This document shows, in pieces, positions 50,872-58,924 of a stretch of DNA of 64,000 bases; position 1 is the stretch's first letter; each line of letters starts with the position of its first letter. The DNA comes from JAZKJD01 sp040384585 (lineage in GTDB: Bacteria; Pseudomonadota; Gammaproteobacteria; Diplorickettsiales; Diplorickettsiaceae): assembly GCA_040384585.1 (NCBI GenBank), contig JAZKJD010000007.1:19081-83080 (forward strand), in the 5' to 3' direction. Both the position numbers and the translations under genes were made by a program. The notes under the pieces were generated by a model. That model worked only from the letters and a program-made list of their open reading frames with translations. It searched no databases and had not been told where the DNA came from.

Positions 50872-50996
50872 TCACAGTAAAAAAATATAGCCGGTGGGTC
50901 CTGCCACTGGATGCGCTCTTTTTTGCCGGCTTACGCCGCAAAAAAGAAGTTAGCCTCCGTATCACCCACCTCTTTTTTAATTTTTGTACAGTACAA
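50872..50996 (-). repeat. Family A repeat between yqeY and dnaG (A5, inverted)
   Basis: Read on the minus strand: TACAAAAATTAAAAAAGAGG, core TTCTTTTTTGCGGCGTAAGCC, then CAGTGGCAGGACCCACC. Arms GGTGGGT-type and ACCCACC pair across the core. It lies within the rpsU-yqeY-dnaG transcript, 38 bases before the dnaG start, where a hairpin could influence dnaG expression. Confidence 0.88.
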
Positions 50997-51012
50997 AGAC
51001 AATACGCATACT

Positions 51013-51468
51013 CTAGGAAGAGGATAAGCGACCTTTAAGCTTTGCACTGACTATCCCAATATCTGCTCGACCCTGCAGTTTTAGCGTTAATACTGCCATC
51101 ACTTTTCCCATATCCTTGATAGAAGTAGCACCTAGTTCTTCTATCACTTGAGAAATTAGGCGATCAATTTCTTCGTCTGTTAAAGAATCAGGTAAATAAG
51201 CTTGAATAATGGTCTCTTCCAAATGTTCTTGATCCACTAAATCATCACGCTTCGCATAACGATATTGAACAATAGCGTCACGACGCTGCTTGATCATTTT
51301 ACTAAGGATTGGGTAAATATCCGCATCACTCAGCTCAACGCGCTTACCAATCTCAACGTCCTTAATTGCCGCTAGCATCATCCGGATAACACCCAGACGC
51401 TGCTTATCTTGTGCACGAAGAGCAAGCTTCATATCTTCCTGAATGCGCTGTTTGAGAGGAGAATCCAT
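51013..51468 (-). CDS. GatB/YqeY domain protein
   Basis: A 151-residue helical protein of the YqeY family, related to the tRNA-binding tail of GatB. Visible parts are LKQRIQEDMKLALRAQDKQRLGVIRMMLAAIKDVE, MIKQRRDAIVQY, EETIIQAYLPDSLTDEEIDRLI and the C-terminal GKVMAVLTLKLQGRADIGIVSAKLKGRL, which is strongly conserved. Exact function is not established; it may assist tRNA-related reactions. It begins just after rpsU on the same strand and shares its transcript. Confidence 0.95.
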   Translation of the reverse strand: MDSPLKQRIQEDMKLALRAQDKQRLGVIRMMLAAIKDVEIGKRVELSDADIYPILSKMIKQRRDAIVQYRYAKRDDLVDQEHLEETIIQAYLPDSLTDEEIDRLISQVIEELGATSIKDMGKVMAVLTLKLQGRADIGIVSAKLKGRLSSS

Positions 51469-51469
51469 G

Positions 51470-51697
51470 TTAATGTTTACGCTTCTTTTTAACTAAGAAA
51501 ACAGAATTCTCACGCGCCACGCGCTTCCTAGAACGCTTTACAGCCGCTGCAAGACAACGCTTGCGCTCCGCTGATGGTTTTTCATAGAATTCATTAGAAC
51601 GTATTTTAGAGTTAATACCTGTTTTTTCACAAGTACGTTTATAACGGCGTACCAACGACTCTAGCGATTCGCCGGGTTTAGGTGTTACACCAGGCAT
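51470..51697 (-). CDS. rpsU: 30S ribosomal protein S21
   Basis: A 75-residue basic protein with the S21 pattern ESLESLVRRYKRTCEKTG, RSNEFYEKPSAERKRCLAAAVKRSRKR. It is involved in initiation at the mRNA-binding platform of the 30S subunit. It leads the rpsU-yqeY-dnaG operon and is divergent from tsaD, the usual arrangement. The tail VARENSVFLVKKKRKH is typical. Confidence 0.97.
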   Translation of the reverse strand: MPGVTPKPGESLESLVRRYKRTCEKTGINSKIRSNEFYEKPSAERKRCLAAAVKRSRKRVARENSVFLVKKKRKH

Positions 51698-51759
51698 GTA
51701 GTGTACTTCCTCAAATAAAGTTAAAATTAGGGACCGATTCTAACCAGCAATCTGCCAAA

Positions 51760-52815
51760 ATGCAAAGTTTCTATCCAAAACAACGAAATTTAAACCAAAA
51801 GCCTATAAACTGTGTACTAGGCATTGAAACTTCATGTGATGAAACAGGAATTGCCATCTATGATGCTGAAAAGGGGCTGCTGGGCCACTCGATCTACAGC
51901 CAAATCGAACTCCATAATCAGTATGGAGGTGTAGTTCCTGAACTAGCATCGCGCGATCATGTTCTTAAAATATTGCCCCTGCTCAAGGAAACCCTGAAAG
52001 AAGCAAATCTAAAAATCTCTGCAATTGATGGTATCGCTTATTGTGCAGGACCCGGGCTAGCGGGTGCCCTATTGGTGGGAGCTGTTTTAGGACGCAGCCT
52101 AGGCTGGGCTCTTAATATTCCCACGCTTGGTGTGCATCATATGGAGGCCCATTTATTGGCACCTATGTTAGAGGAAAATGCACCCGAATTTCCCTTTATT
52201 GCATTATTAGCCTCTGGTGGTCATACCTTACTGGCACGGGTCGAACGCTTTGGACACTATGAAATTTTGGGAGAAAGTTTAGATGATGCAGCAGGTGAAG
52301 CCTTTGACAAAACTGCCAAGCTACTAGGCCTATGCTACCCTGGGGGACCTGCCATTGCAAAATTAGCCAAAAAAGGGCGCGTTAAACGTTTTCGTTTTCC
52401 GCGTCCTATGCTGGATAGACCCGGTCTAGATTTTAGTTTTAGTGGTTTAAAAACATTTGTAAGTAACATAATAGATTCAAATACTAAAGATGAGCAAACG
52501 AAAGCAGATATTGCCTATGAATTTCAAGCAGCGATGGTGGATACCTTAGTAAGAAAAGCACAAGGTGCCATGATTCAAACAGGATTAAAGCGCTTAATTA
52601 TTGCTGGTGGGGTAGCCGCTAACCTAGCATTACGAGAACAGTTAGGCAATATGGTAAAAAAAATAAAGGTAGAACTTTATTATCCACGCCATGAGTTTTG
52701 CACTGATAATGGAGCGATGATTGCTTATTTGGGCTATCGACGTTTACGTTTAGGACAAAAAGATGACCTCGCTATAAAAACCATCGCTCGTTTACCTTTA
52801 GATAAACTAGATTAG
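51760..52815 (+). CDS. tsaD: tRNA N6-threonylcarbamoyladenosine synthase, TsaD subunit
   Basis: Catalytic subunit of the t6A37 tRNA modification complex. The protein has NCVLGIETSCDETGIAIYD, the metal-binding HHMEAHLLAPM (H-x3-H), LASGGHTLL, GEAFDKTAKLLGLCYPGGP and the C-terminal LIIAGGVAANLALRE and TDNGAMIAYLG. ATG at 51760 leaves about 20 residues before the conserved core; the longer frame to 51682 would overlap the divergent rpsU start. It is followed directly by half of a family E repeat. Confidence 0.96.
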   Translation: MQSFYPKQRNLNQKPINCVLGIETSCDETGIAIYDAEKGLLGHSIYSQIELHNQYGGVVPELASRDHVLKILPLLKETLKEANLKISAIDGIAYCAGPGLAGALLVGAVLGRSLGWALNIPTLGVHHMEAHLLAPMLEENAPEFPFIALLASGGHTLLARVERFGHYEILGESLDDAAGEAFDKTAKLLGLCYPGGPAIAKLAKKGRVKRFRFPRPMLDRPGLDFSFSGLKTFVSNIIDSNTKDEQTKADIAYEFQAAMVDTLVRKAQGAMIQTGLKRLIIAGGVAANLALREQLGNMVKKIKVELYYPRHEFCTDNGAMIAYLGYRRLRLGQKDDLAIKTIARLPLDKLD

Positions 52816-52822
52816 TATTTCT

Positions 52823-52872
52823 AGGTTCTGTCTCTAATATCTCCCGTCGCCATCTGCTGCGTTAAAAAAGGA
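52823..52872. repeat. Family E repeat, left half only (E3)
   Basis: AGGTTCTGTCTCTAATAT, then CGTCGCCATCTGCTGCGTTAAAAAA, matching the left arm of the complete copy at 10610. The right arm is replaced by a strong hairpin at 52875-52908. Confidence 0.72.
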
Positions 52873-52874
52873 AA

Positions 52875-52908
52875 GCACTTGAAAATGCGATCTCGCATTT
52901 TCAAGTGC
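52875..52908. repeat. Strong solo hairpin, family C-like
   Basis: A 16-bp perfect stem (GCACTTGAAAATGCGA with its complement) and a 2-base loop. The CACTTGAA arm start is shared with the first hairpin of the family C arrays. It lies between the converging tsaD and 698-residue protein genes, so it may end transcription or protect mRNA 3' ends. Confidence 0.75.
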
Positions 52909-52932
52909 AATTAAGTATAGAAGCTTAAAACT

Positions 52933-55029
52933 TTACATCTTAGGAGAAGAAGATAGATACAATTCGGGTTGAGATTCTTCACTGTCAGAAACATGCTTAA
53001 TGTTAGGTGAAGATTCATTACTGCTAGGAATAAAAAATGATACGCTTCCTTTTTGAACATTTACATTTGTATTAGGCTTTTCAATTGAAATCGGTTCACT
53101 GGGTTCACTAGACTTAGTTTCGTCAGAAAATTCTATTTTTATTGGAGCATGAGAAATGTCATCTTTTACAGAAGACGCTGCGACATTGATATTGAGAACA
53201 TGTCTATCCACGGGTACTGGATTAGTTAATATAGAAACCAGTGGCCTTGAATTCTGACTTTCCTGCATTTCACCATTCAATTTCGAACAAAACCAAAGCC
53301 GTTCGTAGAGTGTACCCTTTTTTCCAGTATAGTCAGTTAAATCATCTTGTCTGTTAAATAATTTTTGATAAACAGCATTGATAGAAAGATTATCTGCCTG
53401 TTCGCCTGCCTCATACGCTGCTAAAAATCTCTCAACCGCCGAAATATAATGGCGATTCCAAGCGAAAGTAAAGAGTCTTTGTAAAACTCCACCCTTGGTA
53501 TAATTACGTAATAGTAGAATACAAGTCTTAAGAGGACTTTCAGTATAGAACTGAATAAAACGTTTGCTATTACCCTGCTCTGAAAGGACTCGCCCAGCAA
53601 TCTTAGCAGGCTGCTCTTTATAAATATTTAAAACCGCTGTTATTAGATTTAACTTTATCTCAGCAGCGTCTTGTTTTTTATCTTTATCTTCCGCTTCAGA
53701 TGGAAACCCATTTTCATTTGCAGCCTCTATTTTGTTTTCCGATTGAATTTTTAGGGTTGATAAATAGTAAAACCAAGAAGAAATTTCATTTCTTACAAAG
53801 CTAAGATCGATCGCATAATCATTTTTAAAATCTTGGAGAATGGTAATAATTTTATTATAGCATTCATATATTGCCTCTTCAGCAAGCCCTAGCTGATTGT
53901 CTACATTGCCGTTTCCCTCTGGGATATCTTGTTTAGTTTCTTCCTCACTGTTAGCTTTTTCATTCCTGTTAGTTCTTCTAATTAACAATAATAAACTAAT
54001 AATATTCGCCTTCAGCGTTTCTTTTTTGGTTTCCATCGCTTTTATAACGCTTAGTTTCTTACTACTCAAAATCTCATCATCGATACTCAAAAAAAGTTCA
54101 GTCAATTTATCATCAACGGATAATTCTAGCGTTTTAGCACTCTTCTCAGCATTAGGAAAATCATTAAGTAGATTTGCAAGGTAATTTTCTTCTATTTTTT
54201 TAAATGTTTTGTCTTTTTCCTGGATGAAAAAATTTCCATTAGCCAACGGAAAATTTAATTCCTTCATTACGAAAAGAACAATAGCGCTATTATTAGGCTC
54301 TAGGATTAAAGCGCTACTAGAGGATGCGATATAGATTCTAATCGTTTCACTTTCTTCATCACTTTCTTGCTCTCTTTCCGCTTTTATTTTAATCTTCCCT
54401 GCTGCTTTTAAAAAAGTTCCAATCCCCATGGTTTGATGATTAAAAGCATATGAAAGCTGCTTTAACCCAATTGATGTTGGATTTAAAAAAATTTTGTTAT
54501 CATAACTAATGCCAAATTCTGCCCATTCTGAGGAGAAACCCCTCGTTACTGTAGATTCAAGATTTTCTTTATAACAGTTAGGTGTTTCAGAAACACCCAT
54601 GCCTATTCTCTTAGGAACAGTCTCTTCATCACTACTACCTTCCTTAACTCCATAAATAAGTTGATTTTTCTTTCTGGCAGTCTCCATTTCTTTTAAAAAA
54701 ATTCTCAACTTTTCCCTTTGGTCGTTAGTATCACTTCTAAGAACTACTGAAGAAGAAGGTTGAGACTCATCGCTAATCCTGCCAGGGGAATTTTTATCCT
54801 CCAAGGGGGATTCTACATTAGACTCTTCATTTTTTCCTCCCTGAATAGAAGCATTCTTTTTACGAAGTTGACTGGCCTGCATGGCTAGATTCAGTTTTAT
54901 CCTTGCATATCCACTCGCAGTGTTAGGGCCTGAATCGGAAGAAGAAATTGACTTAAGATAAGCAGTCAAATCAAATAGGGAAAGGGTAGCTGCATTAGCG
55001 TTCGGTAAATCTTTTTTTAGTTTAATCAT
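52933..55029 (-). CDS. Large hypothetical protein, polar and Ser/Glu-rich, candidate effector
   Basis: A 698-residue protein without signal peptide or membrane segments. The first 30 residues (IKLKKDLPNANAATLSLFDLTAYLKS) are followed by a low-complexity region rich in Ser, Asn and Glu to about residue 170, then a more ordered middle with Leu-rich helices (FFIQEKDKTFKKIEENYLANLL, LLLIRRTNRNEK, GGVLQRLFTFAWNRHYISAVERFLAAYEAGEQ) and an acidic Ser-rich C-terminus (SSNESSPNIKHVSDSEESQPELYLSSSPKM). I know no family for it. ATG 55029 is preferred over TTG 55038 by spacing from AAGGA. Low-complexity ends and large size fit a host-directed substrate, but that is inference. It is a single-gene unit. 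Confidence 0.6.
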   Translation of the reverse strand: MIKLKKDLPNANAATLSLFDLTAYLKSISSSDSGPNTASGYARIKLNLAMQASQLRKKNASIQGGKNEESNVESPLEDKNSPGRISDESQPSSSVVLRSDTNDQREKLRIFLKEMETARKKNQLIYGVKEGSSDEETVPKRIGMGVSETPNCYKENLESTVTRGFSSEWAEFGISYDNKIFLNPTSIGLKQLSYAFNHQTMGIGTFLKAAGKIKIKAEREQESDEESETIRIYIASSSSALILEPNNSAIVLFVMKELNFPLANGNFFIQEKDKTFKKIEENYLANLLNDFPNAEKSAKTLELSVDDKLTELFLSIDDEILSSKKLSVIKAMETKKETLKANIISLLLLIRRTNRNEKANSEEETKQDIPEGNGNVDNQLGLAEEAIYECYNKIITILQDFKNDYAIDLSFVRNEISSWFYYLSTLKIQSENKIEAANENGFPSEAEDKDKKQDAAEIKLNLITAVLNIYKEQPAKIAGRVLSEQGNSKRFIQFYTESPLKTCILLLRNYTKGGVLQRLFTFAWNRHYISAVERFLAAYEAGEQADNLSINAVYQKLFNRQDDLTDYTGKKGTLYERLWFCSKLNGEMQESQNSRPLVSILTNPVPVDRHVLNINVAASSVKDDISHAPIKIEFSDETKSSEPSEPISIEKPNTNVNVQKGSVSFFIPSSNESSPNIKHVSDSEESQPELYLSSSPKM

Positions 55030-55213
55030 GAATGTCAATATCCTTATTACTTACATTGTAGTTTTAAATTTCCCGTTATGTTCACACACTACTTTAAGAT
55101 AACATAAATCTTGCATTTTAAAAACGTTAAAATTTATTTATTTTTTAAATTTTAAAACCAATAAATAATCAATTTTTTATAATTTATAATCTTAATTTTT
55201 TTTTATTTAAATT

Positions 55214-55357
55214 AGGGCGTGTTAACAATTGTGCTAGGATGAGCGAAAAAGCGTTGTTTTTTGAGTATCGTAACGGAGCATACACAGCGTATGTGAGTAA
55301 CGAAACGCAGAAAAACAACGCTTTTTCGCCATCATCGTACAATTGTCAACACACCCT
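55214..55357. repeat. Family D palindromic repeat, copy D2
   Basis: A 144-base inverted repeat. AGGGCGTGTTAACAATTG pairs with CAATTGTCAACACACCCT, and AAAAAGCGTTGTTTTT with AAAAACAACGCTTTTT. Core elements GAGTATCGTAACGGAGC and GTGAGTAACGAAACGCAG are shared with D1. It overlaps the last four codons and stop of plsY. The 130 bases left of it are extremely AT-rich with no other feature. Confidence 0.92.
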
Positions 55358-55942
55358 AGCTTTACGTAATTTCGGCTCTGTACCTGTTAGTAAGCGCCGA
55401 ATATTTGCACGGTGAGAAAACACCAGTAACGCGCTCATCAAAAAGATAGGAATACAAACGGTAAAAGGCAGATAATACAATGCATAAAAAAAACTCGCTA
55501 TTGCCGAGATAATAGATGCTAATGATATGTAGCGAAACAAAAACAATACTAGCAACCAAACTAATAATGCAAACATGCCTATAGGCCAGGCTAAGGCAAA
55601 TAGCCCACCTAGCGCGGTTGCAACACCCTTACCGCCTCGAAAATTAAAAAAAAGAGGAAACAAATGCCCTAAGAAAACAAAAAAGGCTATCCAACCCAAA
55701 AAGAATAGTGGAATTCCTAAATAGTTAGCCACTATCACGGGAAACCAACCTTTGAATATATCAAACAGTAAAACAATGCTTGCTAAACCTTTACCCCCTA
55801 TTCTTAGTACATTACTTGCACCTGGGTTGCCAGAACCTTGCAACCGGGGATCCGGTAACCCTGCATATTTGCAAACAATAACCGCACTCGATAGAGAACC
55901 TATCAGATAAGCCAATAAACTAAAAATTAATAGCAACAGCAT
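55346..55942 (-). CDS. plsY: Glycerol-3-phosphate acyltransferase PlsY
   Basis: Transfers acyl from acyl-phosphate to glycerol-3-phosphate in the inner membrane, the first step of phospholipid synthesis. The 198-residue protein has five membrane segments and the three PlsY motifs: GSLSSAVIVCK near the N-terminus, LQGSGNPGASNVLRIGGK (motif 1) and FNFRGGKGVATALG (motif 2), then a HRANIRRLLTGTEPKL end (motif 3 region). The final residues ARVC and the stop are encoded by the family D repeat, so the insertion replaced the original end. Confidence 0.96.
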   Translation of the reverse strand: MLLLLIFSLLAYLIGSLSSAVIVCKYAGLPDPRLQGSGNPGASNVLRIGGKGLASIVLLFDIFKGWFPVIVANYLGIPLFFLGWIAFFVFLGHLFPLFFNFRGGKGVATALGGLFALAWPIGMFALLVWLLVLFLFRYISLASIISAIASFFYALYYLPFTVCIPIFLMSALLVFSHRANIRRLLTGTEPKLRKARVC

Positions 55943-55989
55943 AGTTTTTTTCCAATATAGCGTGTCCGCGATTGAAATTGCGAGTTCGC

Positions 55990-56204
55990 CAATTCAAGTG
56001 CAATGGGTATATACCCATTATACTTGAAGTTGCGAATTCGCAACTTCAAGTATTTTCTTCTTGCGATGGGGATTTTCAAGGGGAGAATCGCGATTCTCCC
56101 CTTGAATGACGGCGCGTAAGCGCGGCTTTCGCCCATCATGTAATCGGGTATACCGCTCGCTCAAATCTTTAAAGACTCGCATCTTCAAGTACGAGCGGTA
56201 TATA
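55990..56204 (+). repeat. Family C hairpin array, copy C2
   Basis: The same order of palindromes as C1: TACTTGAAGTTGCGA hairpin, a perfect 30-base palindrome with half TCAAGGGGAGAATCG, a third degenerate hairpin and the closing ATACCGCTCG stem. Arm changes relative to C1 are paired (GGAGAG with CTCTCC in C1, GGGGAG with CTCCCC in C2). It lies between the divergent plsY and orn genes, ending 37 bases before the orn start. Confidence 0.9.
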
Positions 56205-56241
56205 ATACACACTGACAGTAAAAATTATTATAGGGCCTTAC

Positions 56242-56799
56242 ATGATGCCTAAAGCAGATAATCTCATTTGGATCGACCTAGAAATGACAGGACTCGATAC
56301 CACCCAAGACAAAATCATTGAAATTGCGACAATAATCAGCAATTCACAATTGGAAATTATAGAGGAAGGTCCTGTCTTTGCCATCTTTCAATCAGAAAAT
56401 GTCTTGGCTGGCATGGATGACTGGAATAAGCGACAACATAAAGGCTCTGGATTACTTGATCGTGTTAGAGTCAGTAAAACCTCAGAAGAAGAAGCAGAAA
56501 AACAAACACTTGAATTTGTTATGACCCATGTTCCTCCTAATAAATCACCCATGTGCGGTAATAGTATCTGCCAAGATCGTCGATTCTTAGCTCGCTGCAT
56601 GCCTATCTTAGAACGGTATTTTCATTATCGAAATCTTGATGTTAGTACACTGAAAGAATTGGCTTACCGCTGGAACCCAGGCATTACCGACGGTGTAAAG
56701 AAAAAATCAAAACATTTAGCATTAGAAGATGTTAAAGACTCTATTGCCGAACTACGGTATTATCGCGAACATCTTTTTAAGCTCGATTCTAAATTGTAG
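56242..56799 (+). CDS. orn: Oligoribonuclease
   Basis: A 3'-5' exonuclease of the DEDD family that degrades 2-5-nucleotide RNAs and pGpG. The 185-residue protein has LIWIDLEMTGLD (Exo I), the middle MCGNSICQDRRFLARCMP (Exo II) and the C-terminal KHLALEDVKDSIAELRYYREH (Exo III with the catalytic His/Asp). ATG 56242 and 56245 are both possible. It is followed 18 bases later by efp on the same strand. Confidence 0.97.
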   Translation: MMPKADNLIWIDLEMTGLDTTQDKIIEIATIISNSQLEIIEEGPVFAIFQSENVLAGMDDWNKRQHKGSGLLDRVRVSKTSEEEAEKQTLEFVMTHVPPNKSPMCGNSICQDRRFLARCMPILERYFHYRNLDVSTLKELAYRWNPGITDGVKKKSKHLALEDVKDSIAELRYYREHLFKLDSKL

Positions 56800-56817
56800 A
56801 TCGGTAAACAAGAACTT

Positions 56818-57390
56818 ATGGCCTACTACAGCACAAATGAATTACGAAATGGCATGAAAGTCATGCTCGACAACGAACCTTATACCATTTTAGAAAATGA
56901 CTATGTAAAACCTGGGAAAGGTCAAGCCTTTAATCGCATTAAATTCCGTAATATAAAAAATAATCGGGTGATTGAACGTACCTTAAAATCAGGCGATAGC
57001 TTGCTTGCTGCCGATGTATTTGATATTGAGGTCCAATATCTTTACAACGATGGTCATGTCTGGCATTTCATGGCAGCAGAGTCCTTTGAGCAATACGCTG
57101 CTGATGCATCGGCAGTTGCTGAAGCCAAACAATGGCTAAAAGAACAAGATATCTGTGTGTTAACCTTATTTAACGGCTCACCTTTAACGGTGGCACCTCC
57201 TAATTTTGTGACTTTAAAAATCATTGATACCGACCCCGGTGTACGAGGCGATACTTCTGGCGGTGGTGGTAAACCGGCCACCTTAGAAACGGGTGCAATT
57301 GTACGAGTTCCCCTTTTTATTCAAATTGGAGAATCAATTAAAGTTGATACGCGAACTGGCATTTATCTTTCCCGCGTAAAAACATCCTAG
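56818..57390 (+). CDS. efp: Elongation factor P
   Basis: Relieves ribosome stalling at polyproline stretches. The 190-residue protein has the three EF-P domains. The modification loop reads YVKPGKGQAF with Lys34 in the place that EpmA/EpmB/EpmC beta-lysylate in enterobacteria. The C-terminal signature GGGGKPATLETGAIVRVPLFIQIGE is intact. An epmB remnant lies at 28361-28543 in this window, so the modification pathway is of interest. It is probably co-transcribed with orn. Confidence 0.98.
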   Translation: MAYYSTNELRNGMKVMLDNEPYTILENDYVKPGKGQAFNRIKFRNIKNNRVIERTLKSGDSLLAADVFDIEVQYLYNDGHVWHFMAAESFEQYAADASAVAEAKQWLKEQDICVLTLFNGSPLTVAPPNFVTLKIIDTDPGVRGDTSGGGGKPATLETGAIVRVPLFIQIGESIKVDTRTGIYLSRVKTS

Positions 57391-57466
57391 GTTCTATCCT
57401 TAAAAAGCACTCGATACCATTAGACACATACCAGAATAGATTAGAAAGCAGGATTGATGTGTCGTT

Positions 57467-57504
57467 AACAAACAAAAAAGAGGGATGGTCGCTAGACCAT
57501 CCCT
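57467..57504 (-). terminator. Rho-independent terminator after the NPGH-repeat gene
   Basis: A 10-bp perfect stem AGGGATGGTC/GACCATCCCT with a 4-base loop at 57481-57504. On the minus strand it is followed by CTTTTTTG at 57480-57473. It ends transcription of the small gene at 57545-57712 and may also stop read-through from efp. Confidence 0.9.
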
Positions 57505-57544
57505 ACTCACTTTCTGTCCCTGCCCATGCCTTACTTAATCCATT

Positions 57545-57712
57545 TTAATGTTTATCTTTATGACCAGGCCATTGTGGTTTATTTGAGTGGCCAGGATTGC
57601 CGGGGTTATGGCCAGGATTGCCGGGGTTATGACCAGGATTATGACCAGGGTTATGTTTAGGATCTTGTCCAGACCATTGTTTACTACCTAGGTTTTGGAT
57701 TTGACTGTTCAT
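57545..57712 (-). CDS. 55-residue His/Asn/Pro/Gly-repeat protein
   Basis: A short gene with a strong GAGGAG ribosome site 8 bases before ATG 57710-57712 and its own terminator. The protein begins MNSQIQNLGSKQWSGQDPKH, then repeats NPGH and NPG units (HNPGHNPGHNPGNPGHNPG), and ends PQWPGHKDKH. The two Trp-containing flanks (KQWSGQ and PQWPGH) are similar. The His-rich repeat could bind a transition metal such as Ni, Cu or Zn, or a surface; no family is recognised. The DNA repeats CAACCCCGGCAATCCTGG-type units may expand and contract by slippage. Too small to be found by length cut-offs. Confidence 0.78.
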   Translation of the reverse strand: MNSQIQNLGSKQWSGQDPKHNPGHNPGHNPGNPGHNPGNPGHSNKPQWPGHKDKH

Positions 57713-57734
57713 AGAATGAGCTCCTCATTAAAGT

Positions 57735-57864
57735 ATACTCAAAGAGCAATTGAATTTTTGACAAGGCACCACGAAAACGAAGCAACTGAAGTGGTAACCA
57801 TGAACCATAAGGATTGCGAGCCGATTGAGGACGCAGACCAAAAATCAAGTGCGAAGAGTATATA
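57735..57864 (+). repeat. Family B repeat, copy B3
   Basis: Left end AGTATACTCAAAGAGCAATTGAATTTTTG and right end AAAAATCAAGTGCGAAGAGTATA are roughly inverted relative to each other, and the centre contains GGATTGCGAGCCGATTGAGG, shared with the copy inside purD. It lies directly upstream of the NPGH-repeat gene, so that gene's promoter is probably within or beyond it. Confidence 0.78.
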
Positions 57865-57965
57865 ACAGATACTTCTCTCTTTAATCCTAGCAAAGACCTC
57901 AGCAATTACCATAAAACAAGGTCGAGTTGATTAAAATTTATACAGATCCTGCTTAAAATAGGAGT

Positions 57966-58895
57966 TTAACGTAATTCGACTAAACGACGTGGCGCTACTC
58001 GACCGTCTTCAAGTATTTCACCCACACCCATAAATTGATCGTTCACCGTATAAATCAAACGCACCCACCCTTTTTTAGGCGCATTAGGAAGAAGAATAGC
58101 TTGGCCACGGCAAAGATAATAAGCAGCCGCTTGTGAAAGCTTTAAGAAAGGCCATGATGGTAATAAACTATCTAAAGGTAATAAGCAACGATCGCGTTCT
58201 TCTTGATTACGTTCTTGAAGTTCCCCCAAGCTTATCATTCCATCCTCATTATAATTAGCAACGCCCAGTCGACGTAATCCTTGAACATAAGCCCCACACC
58301 CTAAACCTTCACCAATATCTTCTATTAAGGTTCGGATATAAGTTCCCTTACTACAGTTAATTGCTAAATCAATGCTATTATCTGTTTTAGCTACTAAAGT
58401 TAGTGAATGCACAGTAACTTTCCTAGCAAGGCGCTCCACAGTAATACCTTGCCGTGCCAGTTCATATAAAGGCTTACCCTTAAATTTTAGTGCGGAAAAC
58501 ATAGGTGGAATTTGTGATATCACTCCACGAAAATCAGATAAAACAGATTCTAATTTATCAAAGCAAGAGGATAATACGGGCCGTGTTGCTATTACTTCTC
58601 CTTCTGCATCACCCGTTCTCGTTTTTATTCCTAAACATGCGCTTACCCAGTACGCTTTATCAGCTTCTAATAAGAATTGTGAAAATTTGGTAGCTTCACC
58701 AAAACAGATGGGCAGTAACCCCGTTGCTAAAGGATCTAAACTACCGGTATGTCCAGCTTTATTTGCTGAAAATAAACGCTTGGCGGTTTGTAATGCTTGA
58801 TTTGAAGTCAACCCCTTGGGTTTATCAAGTAATAAAACACCGTTTATTAAACGTTTTGCTGTTTTTAGTAGGGGATGAGAATGTTGAAAATGCAT
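57966..58895 (-). CDS. truB: tRNA pseudouridine(55) synthase
   Basis: Isomerises U55 in the T-loop of tRNAs. The 309-residue protein has INGVLLLDKPKGLTSNQALQ, AGHTGSLDPLATGLLPICFGEATKF with the catalytic Asp, and KGTYIRTLIEDIG. The C-terminal PUA-like region is present. It closes the rimP-nusA-infB-rbfA-truB cluster; rpsO and pnp, which often follow, are not next. Start MHFQHSHPLLK may be a few codons long relative to the family. Confidence 0.97.
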   Translation of the reverse strand: MHFQHSHPLLKTAKRLINGVLLLDKPKGLTSNQALQTAKRLFSANKAGHTGSLDPLATGLLPICFGEATKFSQFLLEADKAYWVSACLGIKTRTGDAEGEVIATRPVLSSCFDKLESVLSDFRGVISQIPPMFSALKFKGKPLYELARQGITVERLARKVTVHSLTLVAKTDNSIDLAINCSKGTYIRTLIEDIGEGLGCGAYVQGLRRLGVANYNEDGMISLGELQERNQEERDRCLLPLDSLLPSWPFLKLSQAAAYYLCRGQAILLPNAPKKGWVRLIYTVNDQFMGVGEILEDGRVAPRRLVELR

Positions 58896-58924
58896 AGAAG
58901 ATTATTATTGTGGAATATTATTTA

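Noticed and set aside
57580..57665. Short tandem repeats considered as a CRISPR or minisatellite
   Set aside because: Repeats are 9-18 bases without unique spacers and are explained by the NPGH coding repeats. No cas genes are in the window.
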